The notes: a model not told the origin generated them from the letters alone. Shown: positions 8,346 to 19,310, counted from the stretch's first letter. The stretch is 64,000 nt of DNA from Pseudoalteromonas neustonica (GCF_001653135.1 NZ_BDDS01000010.1:1-64000); one strand, 5' to 3'. Numbers and translations: made by a program.

Positions 8346-8741
8346 ATGACATTTAAAGTAGACTTTAAAGTGCGCGACTATGAATGTGATTTACAGGGTA
8401 TAGTAAACAACAGTGTTTATTTTAATTATTTAGAGCATGCTCGCCATGAATTTTTATACGCCAACGGCATTGATTTCGCGCAGCTTGCCCGAGATAAAAT
8501 TAATTTAGTGGTTATGCGTAGTGAGATAGACTATAAACAGTCTTTAGTGCCTGGCGATGAGTTTTATGTTGCTGTAGAGCCGGAGCGTATTAGCAGATTA
8601 AAATTCGGATTTAGGCAAACCGTGATACGTAAAAGTGATGATAAAGTCATGCTTAAAGCATTAGTAATAGGAACTAGTGTCAACGAGCAAGGGCGACCAT
8701 TTTTACCAGAGCAAGTTAATCAGCTATTTAAAAGTGAATAA
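8346..8741 (+). CDS. Acyl-CoA thioesterase, 4HBT hotdog family
   Basis: 131 residues, a single hotdog domain. It is expected to hydrolyse acyl-CoA (or aryl-CoA) thioesters in the cytoplasm. The family's active-site region is clear: VRDYECDLQGIVNNSVYFNY, with the acidic residue and the N-x-x-Y helix start seen in 4-hydroxybenzoyl-CoA thioesterases and YbgC. The later block SEIDYKQSLVPGDEFYV is the typical second signature. The acyl specificity is not predictable. It is divergent from the TonB receptor and separate from the lipoprotein gene that follows. Confidence 0.85.
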   Translation: MTFKVDFKVRDYECDLQGIVNNSVYFNYLEHARHEFLYANGIDFAQLARDKINLVVMRSEIDYKQSLVPGDEFYVAVEPERISRLKFGFRQTVIRKSDDKVMLKALVIGTSVNEQGRPFLPEQVNQLFKSE

Positions 8742-8866
8742 TTCATTAGTGCGAATGTTTTTTACTATCTTAGAACAATTTTTTACATTTAAAACATGCA
8801 TTATTAACGGTAAAAACTGTTAATTATTGTTACTATGTGTTGATTGAATTTTAGGTTAAGAATCAC

Positions 8867-9268
8867 ATGAAATTAGCAGCAATACCGATGCTTGTTATCG
8901 GTTTTTGTATTGGCTGCTCATCGACAGGGACAGTCACAAGTGAGCAATTGAAATACACTAAGTGGCAACTATCACATGTTGATGGTTTAGCGATCCCGAC
9001 ATCTTACACTGCATCATTAAGTTTTATTGAAGCGTTGCAAGTCAATGGTTTTGCGGGTTGCAATAAATTTTTTGGCGAAGGCTTGCTGGATGATAATCAT
9101 TTAACGGTTAATAAGTTAGGCATGACCCGAAAATCATGTGGTGATGAGTTAGATGCGTTTGAGCAGCAATTTTTAAATGCGTTGAAGCAGGGTGTGCCGT
9201 TACAAATCCAAAATCAACAATTAGTTTTAAATGGCGAACAGACATTTGCGTTTATTCCTGCAAGTTAA
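8867..9268 (+). CDS. META-domain lipoprotein (HslJ-like)
   Basis: 133 residues. The N terminus is a lipoprotein signal with lipobox IGC (Cys about residue 17), so the mature protein is membrane-anchored. The rest is one META domain: the opening TKWQLSHVDG, the conserved VNGFAGCNKFFGEG and a paired cysteine region (MTRKSCGDELDAFEQQFL). In HslJ this domain is linked to novobiocin resistance and heat-inducible expression in E. coli; the biochemical role is unknown. Single gene, followed by the thi leader. Confidence 0.8.
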   Translation: MKLAAIPMLVIGFCIGCSSTGTVTSEQLKYTKWQLSHVDGLAIPTSYTASLSFIEALQVNGFAGCNKFFGEGLLDDNHLTVNKLGMTRKSCGDELDAFEQQFLNALKQGVPLQIQNQQLVLNGEQTFAFIPAS

Positions 9269-9329
9269 CCCCTTGCAGGCTAATTACATCTGACGTACAC
9301 TCGTCAGCGAACAATATATAGAATTTTTA

Positions 9330-9424
9330 CTTGTCGGAGTGCCTTGAGTTTTAGCTCAAAGGCTGAGATCGCGAAAGCGGGATCCGTGAACCTGATCAGG
9401 CTAACACCTGCGTAGGGAACAAGC
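9330..9424 (+). promoter_or_regulatory. TPP riboswitch (THI element)
   Basis: The aptamer blocks are in order: CGGAGTGCC near 9335, CTGAGATCGCGAAAGCGG (9363-9380), then GGGATCCGTGAACCTGATC-type and GGCTAACACCTGCGTAGGGA, ending in AACAAG. These are the pyrimidine- and pyrophosphate-sensing helices of the THI box. It lies about 165 bp before thiC and should turn the operon off when thiamine pyrophosphate is plentiful. Confidence 0.95.
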
Positions 9425-9462
9425 TGCCATAAACGGGTGCTTGTGCGCCTGTTTGGCGTATA

Positions 9463-9499
9463 AGTACTCTGGCTGCCAAGGTTGGTAGTGCTTTTTTGT
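9463..9499 (+). terminator. Riboswitch expression platform, probable terminator
   Basis: AGTACT (9463-9468) can pair with AGTGCT (9487-9492, one G-T pair), enclosing a GC-rich stem-loop followed by six T. The position between aptamer and thiC fits ligand-dependent termination. Inner pairing is imperfect, so folding should be computed. Confidence 0.6.
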
Positions 9500-9584
9500 A
9501 ACACCAATCTACGATCCATGTAGCATTTGCTACTCTCTATTGCATTGCAATATCTGACGAGACAACCCTTTAGCAATGAGGTAA

Positions 9585-11540
<1,956 letters not shown>

Positions 11541-11549
11541 AAGCTAGTT

Positions 11550-11597
11550 GTAAGCGATAAGCTTTAAGTTGTAAGCAGAGCACCGCTTATGGCTTAC
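11550..11597 (+). repeat. Intercistronic hairpin between thiC and thiO
   Basis: GTAAGCGATAAGC (11550-11562) pairs with GCTTATGGCTTAC (11585-11597), giving two 6-bp blocks around one G-G mismatch. It begins 10 bp after the thiC stop. Part of it is the dispersed repeat also seen in the 23S-5S spacer. It might protect or separate the thiC mRNA segment from the distal genes. Confidence 0.6.
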
Positions 11598-11619
11598 AGC
11601 TTATAGCTGAGAGGTTATT

Positions 11620-12621
11620 ATGTCTTACAAAATTGCGGTAATAGGTTTTGGTTTAACTGGGCGTTTGGCGGCGCTTGAATTGAGTATGCTGCATCAGGTA
11701 ACTGTATTTGAAGCGGGTGATGAGCAAGCGCTTGATAGTGCAGGCCGTGTTGCAGCGGCGATGCTTGCACCACTTGCAGAATCTGTTTTATGTGAACAAG
11801 ATTTAGCATTAATGGGGCTTGATTCGATAGCCCGTTGGCCTGCTATTTTAGCGCAGTTAGATGATGAGGTGTTTTTTCAACAGCAGGGCACATTAGTGGT
11901 TGCTCATCAGCAAGATAAAGGCGATTTACAAAGCTTTGCTCAGCGCCTAAAACCTTTGCTGGGGCATCAGGCTCACTCACTAACCAGTACACATATTAAT
12001 GAACTCGAACCTGAGTTATCTGGGCGTTTTAACCAAGGGCTTTATTTACCTTGCGAAGGGCAAATTGATAACCAAGCATTTTATCAGGCAAGTTATAAAA
12101 CACTACAAGCACGAGGCGTGAGTTTTGAATTTGGTAAAACAATTGATATAAATTCAGAAAGTATACAAGGCGCGTTTGACTATATTATTGATTGTCGAGG
12201 GCTTGGGGCAAAAAGCGTCAGTTGTAAATTACGTGGAGTCCGTGGTGAAGTTGCGCGTTTATATGCGCCTGAGGTTAAACTTACTCGGCCCATACGACTA
12301 ATGCATCCACGTTATCCCATTTATATTGCACCTAAACCTAAGCATGAATATGTTATTGGCGCGACCGAAATTGAATCACAAGATAATGGTCCAGCCACAG
12401 TGCGTTCAACGCTTGAGTTACTTTCTGCTGCATACACCGTTCACAGTGGTTTTGCTGAAGCGAGACTGTTAAATATTCAAACTGGTTTACGCCCAGCATT
12501 TAGCGATAACCGCCCACAAGTAAGCAAGCAAGGTAAGGTGATCAGCATTAATGGCCTGTATCGCCATGGTTATTTATTAGCGCCAAGTCTAGTGGCTGAT
12601 GCCGTAGCTAAAATCGAATAA
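11620..12621 (+). CDS. thiO: Glycine oxidase ThiO (FAD-dependent)
   Basis: 333 residues, DAO-type flavoprotein. The FAD-binding Rossmann motif is at the N terminus (IAVIGFGLTGRLAALEL), with the C-terminal FAD block GLYRHGYLLAPSLVADAV typical of ThiO. It oxidises glycine with oxygen to dehydroglycine (iminoacetate) for thiazole assembly by ThiG. Its presence between thiC and thiS, with no thiH, means the thiazole route here is the aerobic one. It lies 1 bp before thiS in a tight operon. The substrate is inferred from context; amino-acid oxidases of this fold vary. Confidence 0.88.
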   Translation: MSYKIAVIGFGLTGRLAALELSMLHQVTVFEAGDEQALDSAGRVAAAMLAPLAESVLCEQDLALMGLDSIARWPAILAQLDDEVFFQQQGTLVVAHQQDKGDLQSFAQRLKPLLGHQAHSLTSTHINELEPELSGRFNQGLYLPCEGQIDNQAFYQASYKTLQARGVSFEFGKTIDINSESIQGAFDYIIDCRGLGAKSVSCKLRGVRGEVARLYAPEVKLTRPIRLMHPRYPIYIAPKPKHEYVIGATEIESQDNGPATVRSTLELLSAAYTVHSGFAEARLLNIQTGLRPAFSDNRPQVSKQGKVISINGLYRHGYLLAPSLVADAVAKIE

Positions 12622-12622
12622 G

Positions 12623-12832
12623 ATGAATAAAACTATGAATATAATGATAAATGGACAGCCATTTGTATTAAGTGATAAGCACACGTTACTCGATGCGCTT
12701 AGCCAATTTGGCGCGAAAGAGCCATTTGCAGTGGCATTAAATGGGGTTTTTATCGCGCGTAGCTTATGTGCAGATACACAATTGAATGAAGGTGATAGCC
12801 TTGAGTTACTCTCGCCAATTCAAGGGGGATAG
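12623..12832 (+). CDS. thiS: Sulfur carrier protein ThiS
   Basis: About 66-69 residues, ubiquitin-like fold. It ends in the required Gly-Gly (SPIQGG), which ThiF adenylates and which then carries the thiocarboxylate for ThiG. There are three in-frame ATGs in the first 24 bases (12623, 12635, 12644), so the exact start is uncertain; [10 protein letters not shown] (12635) fits family length. The thiG ATG lies 1 bp after the stop, with the thiS tail supplying its ribosome site (GGGGGA). Confidence 0.93.
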   Translation: MNKTMNIMINGQPFVLSDKHTLLDALSQFGAKEPFAVALNGVFIARSLCADTQLNEGDSLELLSPIQGG

Positions 12833-12833
12833 T

Positions 12834-13637
12834 ATGAAAGATTGTATCGACGACAGTTTTAATATTTATGGCGAACAGATTAATAGTCGATTATTAATTG
12901 GCTCTGCACTGTATCCCTCACCGGCGATTATGGCTGAGTCGATTGAGGCGTCTGGTTCGCAGATTGTCACTGTGTCTTTACGCCGTCAGCAAAGTGCTGC
13001 TGCGGGGGATGATTTTTGGCAATTAATAAAAGACACTGGCTTAAAAATATTACCTAACACCGCAGGTTGCCACAGTGTTAAAGAAGCGGTTACATTGGCG
13101 CAAATGTGCCGAGAAGTGTTTGCCACCGATTGGATTAAATTAGAGTTAATCGGCGACGAATACAACCTGCAACCCGATCCCTTTGCACTGCTTGAAGCGA
13201 CTAAAATCCTTTTAGCTGAAGGATTCAAAGTGCTACCGTATTGCACGGATGATTTAGTGCTATGCCAGCGCTTAGCGCAGGCCGGGTGTGAAGTGTTAAT
13301 GCCATGGGGTGCGCCAATAGGCACAGGTAAAGGGTTGTTAAATCAATATAATTTAAAAACTATTCGAGAACGATTGCCAGAGCTGACTTTAATAGTTGAT
13401 GCGGGCCTTGGTCTCCCCTCACATGCCTGCCAAGCACTCGAAATGGGGTATGATGCGGTATTATTAAATTCAGCCATTGCGGGGGCGGGTTGTCCTGTCA
13501 CTATGAGTTGTGCATTTAAAGCTGCGGTTGAAGCTGGACGTTTTGGTTATTTGGCTAAAGCAATGCCTGAAAAAGAGGTTGCGGCTCCCTCAACACCAAC
13601 AATGGGTATGCCATTTTGGCATCAAAATAAAATTTAG
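12834..13637 (+). CDS. thiG: Thiazole synthase ThiG
   Basis: 267 residues from ATG 12834 (ribosome site AAGGGGGA). The open frame extends to 12786, inside thiS, without support. A TIM-barrel enzyme that joins deoxyxylulose phosphate, dehydroglycine and ThiS sulfur into thiazole phosphate. The catalytic Schiff-base lysine is expected in the strand [15 protein letters not shown]; the family motif [14 protein letters not shown] and the phosphate loop [10 protein letters not shown] are present. Downstream is the thiDE fusion gene. Confidence 0.96.
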   Translation: MKDCIDDSFNIYGEQINSRLLIGSALYPSPAIMAESIEASGSQIVTVSLRRQQSAAAGDDFWQLIKDTGLKILPNTAGCHSVKEAVTLAQMCREVFATDWIKLELIGDEYNLQPDPFALLEATKILLAEGFKVLPYCTDDLVLCQRLAQAGCEVLMPWGAPIGTGKGLLNQYNLKTIRERLPELTLIVDAGLGLPSHACQALEMGYDAVLLNSAIAGAGCPVTMSCAFKAAVEAGRFGYLAKAMPEKEVAAPSTPTMGMPFWHQNKI

Positions 13638-13650
13638 GATAAATGTGTTT

Positions 13651-15192
13651 ATGAAACAGGTTGTTTGGACAATTGCAGGCTCAGATTCAGGTGGCGGTGC
13701 AGGTATTCAGGCTGATATTAAAGCGATGCAAAGCTTTGGTGTGCATGGCTGTACAGCAATTACCGCACTCACTGCACAAAATAGTTTAGGCGTTGAAGCA
13801 CTAAATCCTATTTCTACAGAGGTTATTGAATCGCAGTTACTTGCGCTTGAGCATGATATGAAAGCCGCAGTAATTAAAATCGGCATGTTAGCAAATGTAC
13901 AGCAAATTCAACTTGTCAGTGAACATATTAAGCATTATCAAAGTACTTGGTCTGTGCCGCCTTTAGTAGTGTATGACCCCGTTGCGATTGCCAGCAGTGG
14001 TGATTTACTTACCGAAGAAGACACCGTTAGTGCAATTAAAGAATGTTTATTGCCGCTGGTAGATGTGATCACCCCGAATACGCACGAAACGCAGCTGTTA
14101 ACGGGTGTGTATTTAATTGGACCAAGCGCCGTAAGAGAAGCCGCAGCAAAGTTACAAAGCTGGGGCGCAAAAGCCGTGGTGATCAAGGGCGGTCATTGGG
14201 ATTACCCGAGCGGTTATTGTATTGATTATTGTATCGATGGCAGCACCGATGGGGGGAGTGAGTATTGGCTCGGCAATGAAAAAATTCAAACACCACATAG
14301 CCATGGGACTGGCTGTAGTATGGCCTCTGTTATTGCGGCGTGTTTAGCAAAACAATACCCCTTAAAAGATGCCTTTATTTTAGCAAAAGCGTATATCAAC
14401 CAAGGCTTAAAAGCCGCAGTACGTTATGGTGAAGGGATTGGCCCTGTGGCACAAACGTGTTTCCCTGAAAACCTTGATGATTACCCACAAGTGATTGAAG
14501 CCGGGAGTTGGCTTGCTGACGAATTAGACTTTGATGCGCCAAATGAATTTACTATGGCTGCTGGTTTTCCTGCTTGTGAGAGCAAACAGCTTGGTTTATA
14601 TGCCGTTGTTGATACTGTTGATTGGTTAGAGAAATGCCTGGCGCAAGGTATTAAAACCGTCCAGTTAAGAATGAAACAAGGTACAGAGCGTGAGCTTGAG
14701 CTTGATGATGCCGTGTCTGCTGCGGTGATGCTGGGTAAAAAATACGATGGTCATGTATATATAAACGATCACTGGCAGTTAGCAATTAAGCATGGCGCGT
14801 ACGGTGTACATTTAGGTCAAGAAGATTTGCTTGAGGCTAATTTAGTCGCCATTAAAGAAGCTGGGCTGCGTTTGGGACTTTCGACGCATGGGTTTTATGA
14901 AATGCTTCGTGCTCATAATTATCGTCCTAGTTATATGGCGTTTGGGGCAATATACCCAACCACCACTAAAGATATGACAGGGCAAATACAAGGTCTTGAA
15001 AAACTAAAACACTTTGTGCCGTTAATGAGCGATTACCCAACAGTGGCGATCGGTGGCATTGATTTAGCACGCGCGAGTGAGGTTGCAGCAACTGGCGTGG
15101 GCAGTGTGGCTGTTGTTAGAGCCATTACAGAGGCAAGTGATTATCAACAGGCGATAGCAGAATTACAAATGGCGATTAACAGCGATGGCTGA
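13651..15192 (+). CDS. thiDE: ThiD-ThiE fusion: HMP(-P) kinase / thiamine phosphate synthase
   Basis: 513 residues from ATG 13651; the open frame back to 13510 runs through thiG in another frame and is not used. Residues 1 to about 265 are ThiD, a ribokinase-fold HMP and HMP-phosphate kinase (WTIAGSDSGGGAGIQADIKA at the N terminus, the anion-hole motif HGTGCSMAS near residue 217). Residues about 310-513 are ThiE, a TIM barrel joining HMP-PP and thiazole phosphate (TVQLRMKQGT, YINDHWQLAIKHGAYGVHLG, and the phosphate loop VAIGGID). Fusion of the two is known in several bacteria and would channel HMP-PP. It overlaps thiF by 8 bp. Confidence 0.95.
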   Translation: MKQVVWTIAGSDSGGGAGIQADIKAMQSFGVHGCTAITALTAQNSLGVEALNPISTEVIESQLLALEHDMKAAVIKIGMLANVQQIQLVSEHIKHYQSTWSVPPLVVYDPVAIASSGDLLTEEDTVSAIKECLLPLVDVITPNTHETQLLTGVYLIGPSAVREAAAKLQSWGAKAVVIKGGHWDYPSGYCIDYCIDGSTDGGSEYWLGNEKIQTPHSHGTGCSMASVIAACLAKQYPLKDAFILAKAYINQGLKAAVRYGEGIGPVAQTCFPENLDDYPQVIEAGSWLADELDFDAPNEFTMAAGFPACESKQLGLYAVVDTVDWLEKCLAQGIKTVQLRMKQGTERELELDDAVSAAVMLGKKYDGHVYINDHWQLAIKHGAYGVHLGQEDLLEANLVAIKEAGLRLGLSTHGFYEMLRAHNYRPSYMAFGAIYPTTTKDMTGQIQGLEKLKHFVPLMSDYPTVAIGGIDLARASEVAATGVGSVAVVRAITEASDYQQAIAELQMAINSDG

Positions 15193-15958
15193 GGTAATCG
15201 AGGGCGCTTTATCTGGCAAAGAGCAGTTGCGTTACAGTCGCCATTTAATGCTTAAAGAAGTTGGCCTTGAAGGGCAGTTAAAGCTCAAGGCAGCTCACGT
15301 TGTGGTGGTTGGCGCTGGTGGTTTAGGCAGTCCTGCCTTGTTGTATTTAGCTGCTGCTGGCGTTGGCAAGCTTACTTTATTGGATGATGATAACGTTGAG
15401 CTTTCAAATTTACAGCGCCAAGTGCTTTATAAAGTAAATCACCTTGGGCAACAGAAAGTCAGTGCGGCGGGTAAAGTACTGAGTAGCTTAAATAATCAAA
15501 TTACGATTAACACCTTAAACATTCAGCTTAGTGCTGAAAATGCCGAGCAGATTTTTACAGACGCAACCCTAGTGCTTGATTGCAGTGATAACTTTAATAC
15601 TCGTTATGTGGTTAATCGTTTTTGTTTAAAGCTCGCTATTCCTTTGGTTTCTGGTGCAGCAATCGCAACCGATGGACAGCTAATGTGTTTTGATTTTCGT
15701 GATCAACACAGCCCATGTTACGGTTGTGTGTTTCCACGAACCGCTGATGAGCAGACGCTTAACTGCAGTAATGCTGGTGTGTTAAGTCCGTTATTAGGTG
15801 TGATTGGTTCAATGCAGGCATTATTAGCGGTTAATGTAATTTTAGGTCATCATCAGGGAAGTAAATTTGTTCGCTTTGATGGCTTAGGTTTAGTGCAGCA
15901 GCAGTTTAAATTAAGTAAAGCGCCGCAGTGTACAGAGTGTGGCTGTGAAGAGGCTTGA
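15185..15958 (+). CDS. thiF: ThiS adenylyltransferase ThiF
   Basis: 257 residues, E1-like. It adenylates the C-terminal glycine of ThiS. The nucleotide loop is VVVGAGGLGSPALLYLAAAG, followed by the E1 motif DDDNVELSNLQRQ. Zinc-binding cysteines appear as CYGCVF and, at the end, CTECGC, as in MoeB/ThiF proteins. The ATG overlaps the thiDE stop by 8 bp, suggesting translational coupling. Last gene of the operon; a terminator follows. MoeB-like function cannot be excluded by sequence alone, but the context favours ThiF. Confidence 0.93.
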   Translation: MAEVIEGALSGKEQLRYSRHLMLKEVGLEGQLKLKAAHVVVVGAGGLGSPALLYLAAAGVGKLTLLDDDNVELSNLQRQVLYKVNHLGQQKVSAAGKVLSSLNNQITINTLNIQLSAENAEQIFTDATLVLDCSDNFNTRYVVNRFCLKLAIPLVSGAAIATDGQLMCFDFRDQHSPCYGCVFPRTADEQTLNCSNAGVLSPLLGVIGSMQALLAVNVILGHHQGSKFVRFDGLGLVQQQFKLSKAPQCTECGCEEA

Positions 15959-15966
15959 AATAATAG

Positions 15967-16003
15967 AACGCGGAATGACTGAATTAGTCTTCCGCGTTTT
16001 TAT
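15967..16003 (+). terminator. Terminator after the thi operon
   Basis: Inverted repeat AACGCGGAA (15967-15975) / TTCCGCGTT (15990-15998) followed by a T-rich run. It can also serve psd from the other strand. Confidence 0.85.
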
Positions 16004-16016
16004 TTAAGATTAATAA

Positions 16017-16883
16017 TTAACAATTAATCTCGGCAAATGGTGTGCCCATACGCGTTACCGTTTCCGGCTTTTGATCATCTAAAATACCTGCTTTATTAGC
16101 ACCCCAGGCTAAAATAACGGTTGAGCCTAATTTAAAGCGGCCCATTTCATCGCCTTTTTTCAAGGTAATGCTGTTGTCACCTGAGGTTGGGTAATTCCAG
16201 CTAAAGACATCTTTACCTGCTGGTGGGGTAACTGTACCAGCCCAAATGGTTTCGATGCTGGCAACAATTGTTGCGCCCACTAGTACCATAGCAAGAGGGC
16301 CAATTTCAGTATCAAAAATCGCCACTACACGCTCATTACGTGCAAATAAGTTAGGTACATTTTGCGCGGTCAGTGGGTTTACTGAGAATAAATCACCCGG
16401 AACGTAAATCATTTTGCTCAAGGTGCCATCAATCGGCATATGAATACGATGATAGTCTTTCGGAGCAAGGTAAATCGTTGCGAACTCGCCACCTAAAAAT
16501 GGTGCTGTATCCTGCTCAGAGCCACCTAGTAGCGCTTGTAAGCTGTAATCATGTCCTTTAGCTTGAATAAGCTGACCGTCTACGATAGCGCCTAGCTGGC
16601 TAATTGCACCATCAACGGGATGAGTAATGATGCTATCATCGGTTGTTAATGGGCGCACACCTTCTTTTAATGGGCGAGTAAAAAACTCATTAAAGGTTTT
16701 ATAGTGAGCCGGATCGCTATACTGCGCTTCGTTCATATCTATTTTATATTGTTTAATAAACAATTTGATCAAAGTAGTGGTTAATGCACCAGCTTTAGCC
16801 GCGGCTAACTTGCCTACCATACGAGATACAAAATGTTTTGGCATTGCGTACTGCATTGCGATTTTGAATTTATCTAAACTCAC
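16017..16883 (-). CDS. psd: Phosphatidylserine decarboxylase proenzyme
   Basis: 288 residues. An inner-membrane-associated enzyme that makes phosphatidylethanolamine from phosphatidylserine. The self-cleavage motif LGST is at residues 252-255; cleavage between Gly253 and Ser254 generates the pyruvoyl alpha chain. Other family blocks are [10 protein letters not shown], the [11 protein letters not shown] loop and the KDYHRIHMP motif with the conserved His residues. It lies 17 bp downstream of rsgA, the common gammaproteobacterial order. Confidence 0.96.
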   Translation of the reverse strand: MSLDKFKIAMQYAMPKHFVSRMVGKLAAAKAGALTTTLIKLFIKQYKIDMNEAQYSDPAHYKTFNEFFTRPLKEGVRPLTTDDSIITHPVDGAISQLGAIVDGQLIQAKGHDYSLQALLGGSEQDTAPFLGGEFATIYLAPKDYHRIHMPIDGTLSKMIYVPGDLFSVNPLTAQNVPNLFARNERVVAIFDTEIGPLAMVLVGATIVASIETIWAGTVTPPAGKDVFSWNYPTSGDNSITLKKGDEMGRFKLGSTVILAWGANKAGILDDQKPETVTRMGTPFAEINC

Positions 16884-16900
16884 AAGTTTCTTCCTAAAAA

Positions 16901-17959
16901 TTAAATACGAGGAGCACGCGCTCCGGCGCGGCCATCGGCCATAGTTTCTAAAATTCTGTGGTAGCTATCAAAACGTAGCTGTGAAATATCACCTTCATCG
17001 ATTGCTTGGCGAATTATACAGCCAGGATCATTCAAATGTTTACAATCCCTAAAGCGACAACCACCAATAAACTCACGAAACTCTTTAAAACACCAAGTAA
17101 CGCGTTCTACATCTAAATGCCACAAGCCAAATTCACGAATACCAGGAGAATCAATTAAGTTACCGCCAGAAGGTAAGTGGTGAAGTCGTGACACTGTTGT
17201 TGTGTGTTGACCAAGGCCGCTGTTCTCAGAGACTTCTTTGGTAAGTATTTCGGCATTAGGTAATACCGTGTTCACGAGCGTAGATTTACCGACACCACTT
17301 TGACCAACAAAAATGCTATTTTTATCGACCAGAGTATCTTTGAGTTCATCAATACCTTTGCCTGTAATATTACTAACCAGTAACACTTGGTAATCAAGTG
17401 CTCTATAAATATCCAAAATTTTATTAATATTGGCAAGCCCTTGCTCATCAATTAAGTCTATTTTATTGAGCACTAAAATAGGCTCTATGCCCATGTCTTC
17501 ACAGGCAATAAGGTAGCGGTCGATAATACTGGGGGTAAATTCAGGTAATACTGCTGACACCATCAAAATTTGATCGATGTTGGCGGCAATGACTTTTACA
17601 CCATCGTAAAAATCAGGGCGTGTAAGCTGCGAACGGCGTTCATGCATTGCTTCAATAACGCCGGCTAAATCACCTTCACTTACTTTAGCGCGACGAAATT
17701 GCACTTCATCGCCACAAACAATACCTTTAACAGTACGGCGAATATTGCAGCGCAATACGTCACCGTCATCGGTTTCAATATCGGCATGTTGACCAAAACG
17801 ACTGATCACTACAGCATTTTCAGGCGCACCTAAATTATCGGTTTGCCACTTATCAGCCTTACTTTTGGCTGGTGCAGAATCTGCATTAGATAAGCGTTTT
17901 TCATGATTGGCCTTAATCCTACGGGATTGACCTTTACTTAATTTCTTCTGTTTTGCCAC
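16901..17959 (-). CDS. rsgA: Ribosome small subunit GTPase RsgA
   Basis: 352 residues, the usual length. A circularly permuted GTPase that helps late 30S maturation. An N-terminal basic tail ([19 protein letters not shown]) leads into an OB fold. The G motifs come in permuted order: G4 LNKIDL, then G1 GQSGVGKST, then G3 [10 protein letters not shown]. The C-terminal zinc knuckle is [14 protein letters not shown]. First gene of the rsgA-psd pair; divergent from orn with about 120 bp between. Confidence 0.96.
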   Translation of the reverse strand: MAKQKKLSKGQSRRIKANHEKRLSNADSAPAKSKADKWQTDNLGAPENAVVISRFGQHADIETDDGDVLRCNIRRTVKGIVCGDEVQFRRAKVSEGDLAGVIEAMHERRSQLTRPDFYDGVKVIAANIDQILMVSAVLPEFTPSIIDRYLIACEDMGIEPILVLNKIDLIDEQGLANINKILDIYRALDYQVLLVSNITGKGIDELKDTLVDKNSIFVGQSGVGKSTLVNTVLPNAEILTKEVSENSGLGQHTTTVSRLHHLPSGGNLIDSPGIREFGLWHLDVERVTWCFKEFREFIGGCRFRDCKHLNDPGCIIRQAIDEGDISQLRFDSYHRILETMADGRAGARAPRI

Positions 17960-18080
17960 TTTTGGCCCATAACTTAGTTAAATGTCGTGCTTTTTGAAAA
18001 AAAAGCTTTAGGTCGACTGATGATACTAATATGATATATCTAAATGCGTTAGATCTAAAGGAAAGCACCGCAAGGTAATT

Positions 18081-18626
18081 ATGTCTTTTCATAAATCAAA
18101 TCTGATTTGGCTCGACCTCGAAATGACAGGTCTAGAACCAAGTACAGACAAAATACTCGAAATCGCCACCGTTGTCACCGACAGTGAGCTAAACATCTTG
18201 GCCGAAGGTCCAACTATTGCAATTCATCAAAGTAATGAGTTGCTCGATGGTATGGATGAATGGTGCACTAACCAGCACGGTCAATCAGGTCTAACAGCTC
18301 GTTGTAAGACGAGTAAATTCACAGAGCAAGATGCCGTTGAGCAAACATTGGCATTTTTAAAGTTGTGGGTTCCAGCAGGTGCCTCACCTATGTGCGGTAA
18401 CTCGATAGGGCAAGATAGACGCTTTATGAATAAATACATGCGCGAACTGGAAGATTACTTTCATTACCGCAATTTAGACGTCAGTACAATTAAAGAGCTC
18501 GCACGACGCTGGAAACCTGAAGTTTTAGCGCAAGTGAACAAAAAAGGCTCACACCTTGCTCTTGATGATATTAAAGATTCCATTATGGAATTAAAAGTCT
18601 ATCAAGAAAAATTCTTTAAATTGTAA
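18081..18626 (+). CDS. orn: Oligoribonuclease
   Basis: 181 residues. A DEDDh 3'-5' exoribonuclease that degrades short RNAs, chiefly dinucleotides such as the pGpG left from c-di-GMP breakdown. ExoI motif [13 protein letters not shown] supplies the Asp and Glu; ExoII is [10 protein letters not shown]; ExoIII is [13 protein letters not shown] with the catalytic His and Asp. The link to the two EAL proteins in this window is general physiology, not operon structure. The tRNA-Gly promoter starts right after its stop. Confidence 0.97.
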   Translation: MSFHKSNLIWLDLEMTGLEPSTDKILEIATVVTDSELNILAEGPTIAIHQSNELLDGMDEWCTNQHGQSGLTARCKTSKFTEQDAVEQTLAFLKLWVPAGASPMCGNSIGQDRRFMNKYMRELEDYFHYRNLDVSTIKELARRWKPEVLAQVNKKGSHLALDDIKDSIMELKVYQEKFFKL

Positions 18627-18633
18627 AAAACAC

Positions 18634-18661
18634 TTGCAAACACATGGAATTATTGTAGAAT
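18634..18661 (+). promoter_or_regulatory. Promoter of the tRNA-Gly cluster
   Basis: -35 TTGCAA (18634-18639) and -10 TAGAAT (18656-18661) are separated by 16 bp. The next bases (CCCGCCCCG) are a GC-rich discriminator, as expected for a stringently controlled stable-RNA promoter. It is followed by a hairpin TAACCCC/GGGGTTA (18681-18697). Confidence 0.7.
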
Positions 18662-18731
18662 CCCGCCCCGCTTAAGACGATAACCCCTGCGGGGTTAGTG
18701 TGTTTAAGTTGCTTGAAATAAACATGTAGTA

Positions 18732-18748
18732 CGGCACTAGCTCAGTTG
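18732..18748 (+). pseudogene. 5' fragment of a tRNA-Gly gene
   Basis: Seventeen bases (CGGCACTAGCTCAGTTG) are identical to positions 2-18 of the first intact tRNA-Gly (18808-18824). Beyond that the sequence changes to an unrelated hairpin-forming stretch (about 18750-18778). It is inside the same transcript. Likely a leftover of tandem duplication or of an insertion. Confidence 0.7.
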
Positions 18749-18806
18749 CCTGAACGTTCACTGCGACTAGTCGCGTGACAACGGACGAATTACTGACTAT
18801 TTAAAT

Positions 18807-18882
18807 GCGGCACTAGCTCAGTTGGTAGAGCGCGACCTTGCCAAGGTCGAGGTCACGAGTTCGAGCCTCGTGTGCCGCTCCA
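18807..18882 (+). tRNA. tRNA-Gly (GCC), copy 1
   Basis: 76 nt including encoded CCA. The acceptor stem GCGGCAC pairs with GTGCCGC, the D loop is AGCTCAGTTGGTAGAGC, the anticodon loop TTGCCAA has anticodon GCC, and the T loop is GTTCGAGCC. Differs from the other three copies by one compensated acceptor pair (C-G instead of T-A). Confidence 0.97.
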
Positions 18883-18921
18883 ATTTCTAACCAAAGAAAT
18901 TGGAGTGATTTAAAAATTAAT

Positions 18922-18997
18922 GCGGTACTAGCTCAGTTGGTAGAGCGCGACCTTGCCAAGGTCGAGGTCACGAGTTCGAGCCTCGTGTACCGCTCCA
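18922..18997 (+). tRNA. tRNA-Gly (GCC), copy 2
   Basis: 76 nt with CCA; acceptor GCGGTAC pairs with GTACCGC; anticodon GCC. The spacer to copy 3 almost repeats the spacer before it, so copies 1-3 repeat with a 115-bp period. Confidence 0.97.
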
Positions 18998-19036
18998 ATT
19001 TCTAACCAAAGAAATTAGAGTGATTTAAAAATTAAT

Positions 19037-19112
19037 GCGGTACTAGCTCAGTTGGTAGAGCGCGACCTTGCCAAGGTCGAGGTCACGAGTTCGAGCCTCG
19101 TGTACCGCTCCA
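19037..19112 (+). tRNA. tRNA-Gly (GCC), copy 3
   Basis: Identical in sequence to copy 2, 115 bp further on; anticodon GCC, CCA encoded. Confidence 0.97.
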
Positions 19113-19161
19113 ATTTCTAACCATAAGAAGTTGAATTATTTTTAAAAATACAATTTATAAA

Positions 19162-19237
19162 GCGGTACTAGCTCAGTTGGTAGAGCGCGACCTTGCCAAG
19201 GTCGAGGTCACGAGTTCGAGCCTCGTGTACCGCTCCA
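19162..19237 (+). tRNA. tRNA-Gly (GCC), copy 4
   Basis: Identical in sequence to copies 2 and 3; the preceding spacer is longer and more diverged (125-bp step). Last gene of the cluster. No strong terminator is visible after it before the heptamer array. Confidence 0.97.
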
Positions 19238-19310
19238 ATGTTTATTAAACAAATCAAAATATCCTATTAAGTAAATTATCTTAAACCTTAAAGAACTGTA
19301 TGCTTTTCTT

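Noticed and set aside
13510-13650. Longer N terminus for thiDE
   Set aside because: The extension is thiG read in another frame; ThiD homology starts at 13651.
18807-19237. tRNA cluster as an island attachment site
   Set aside because: No integrase, no direct repeat of a tRNA 3' end and no foreign cargo downstream; only local duplication is seen.
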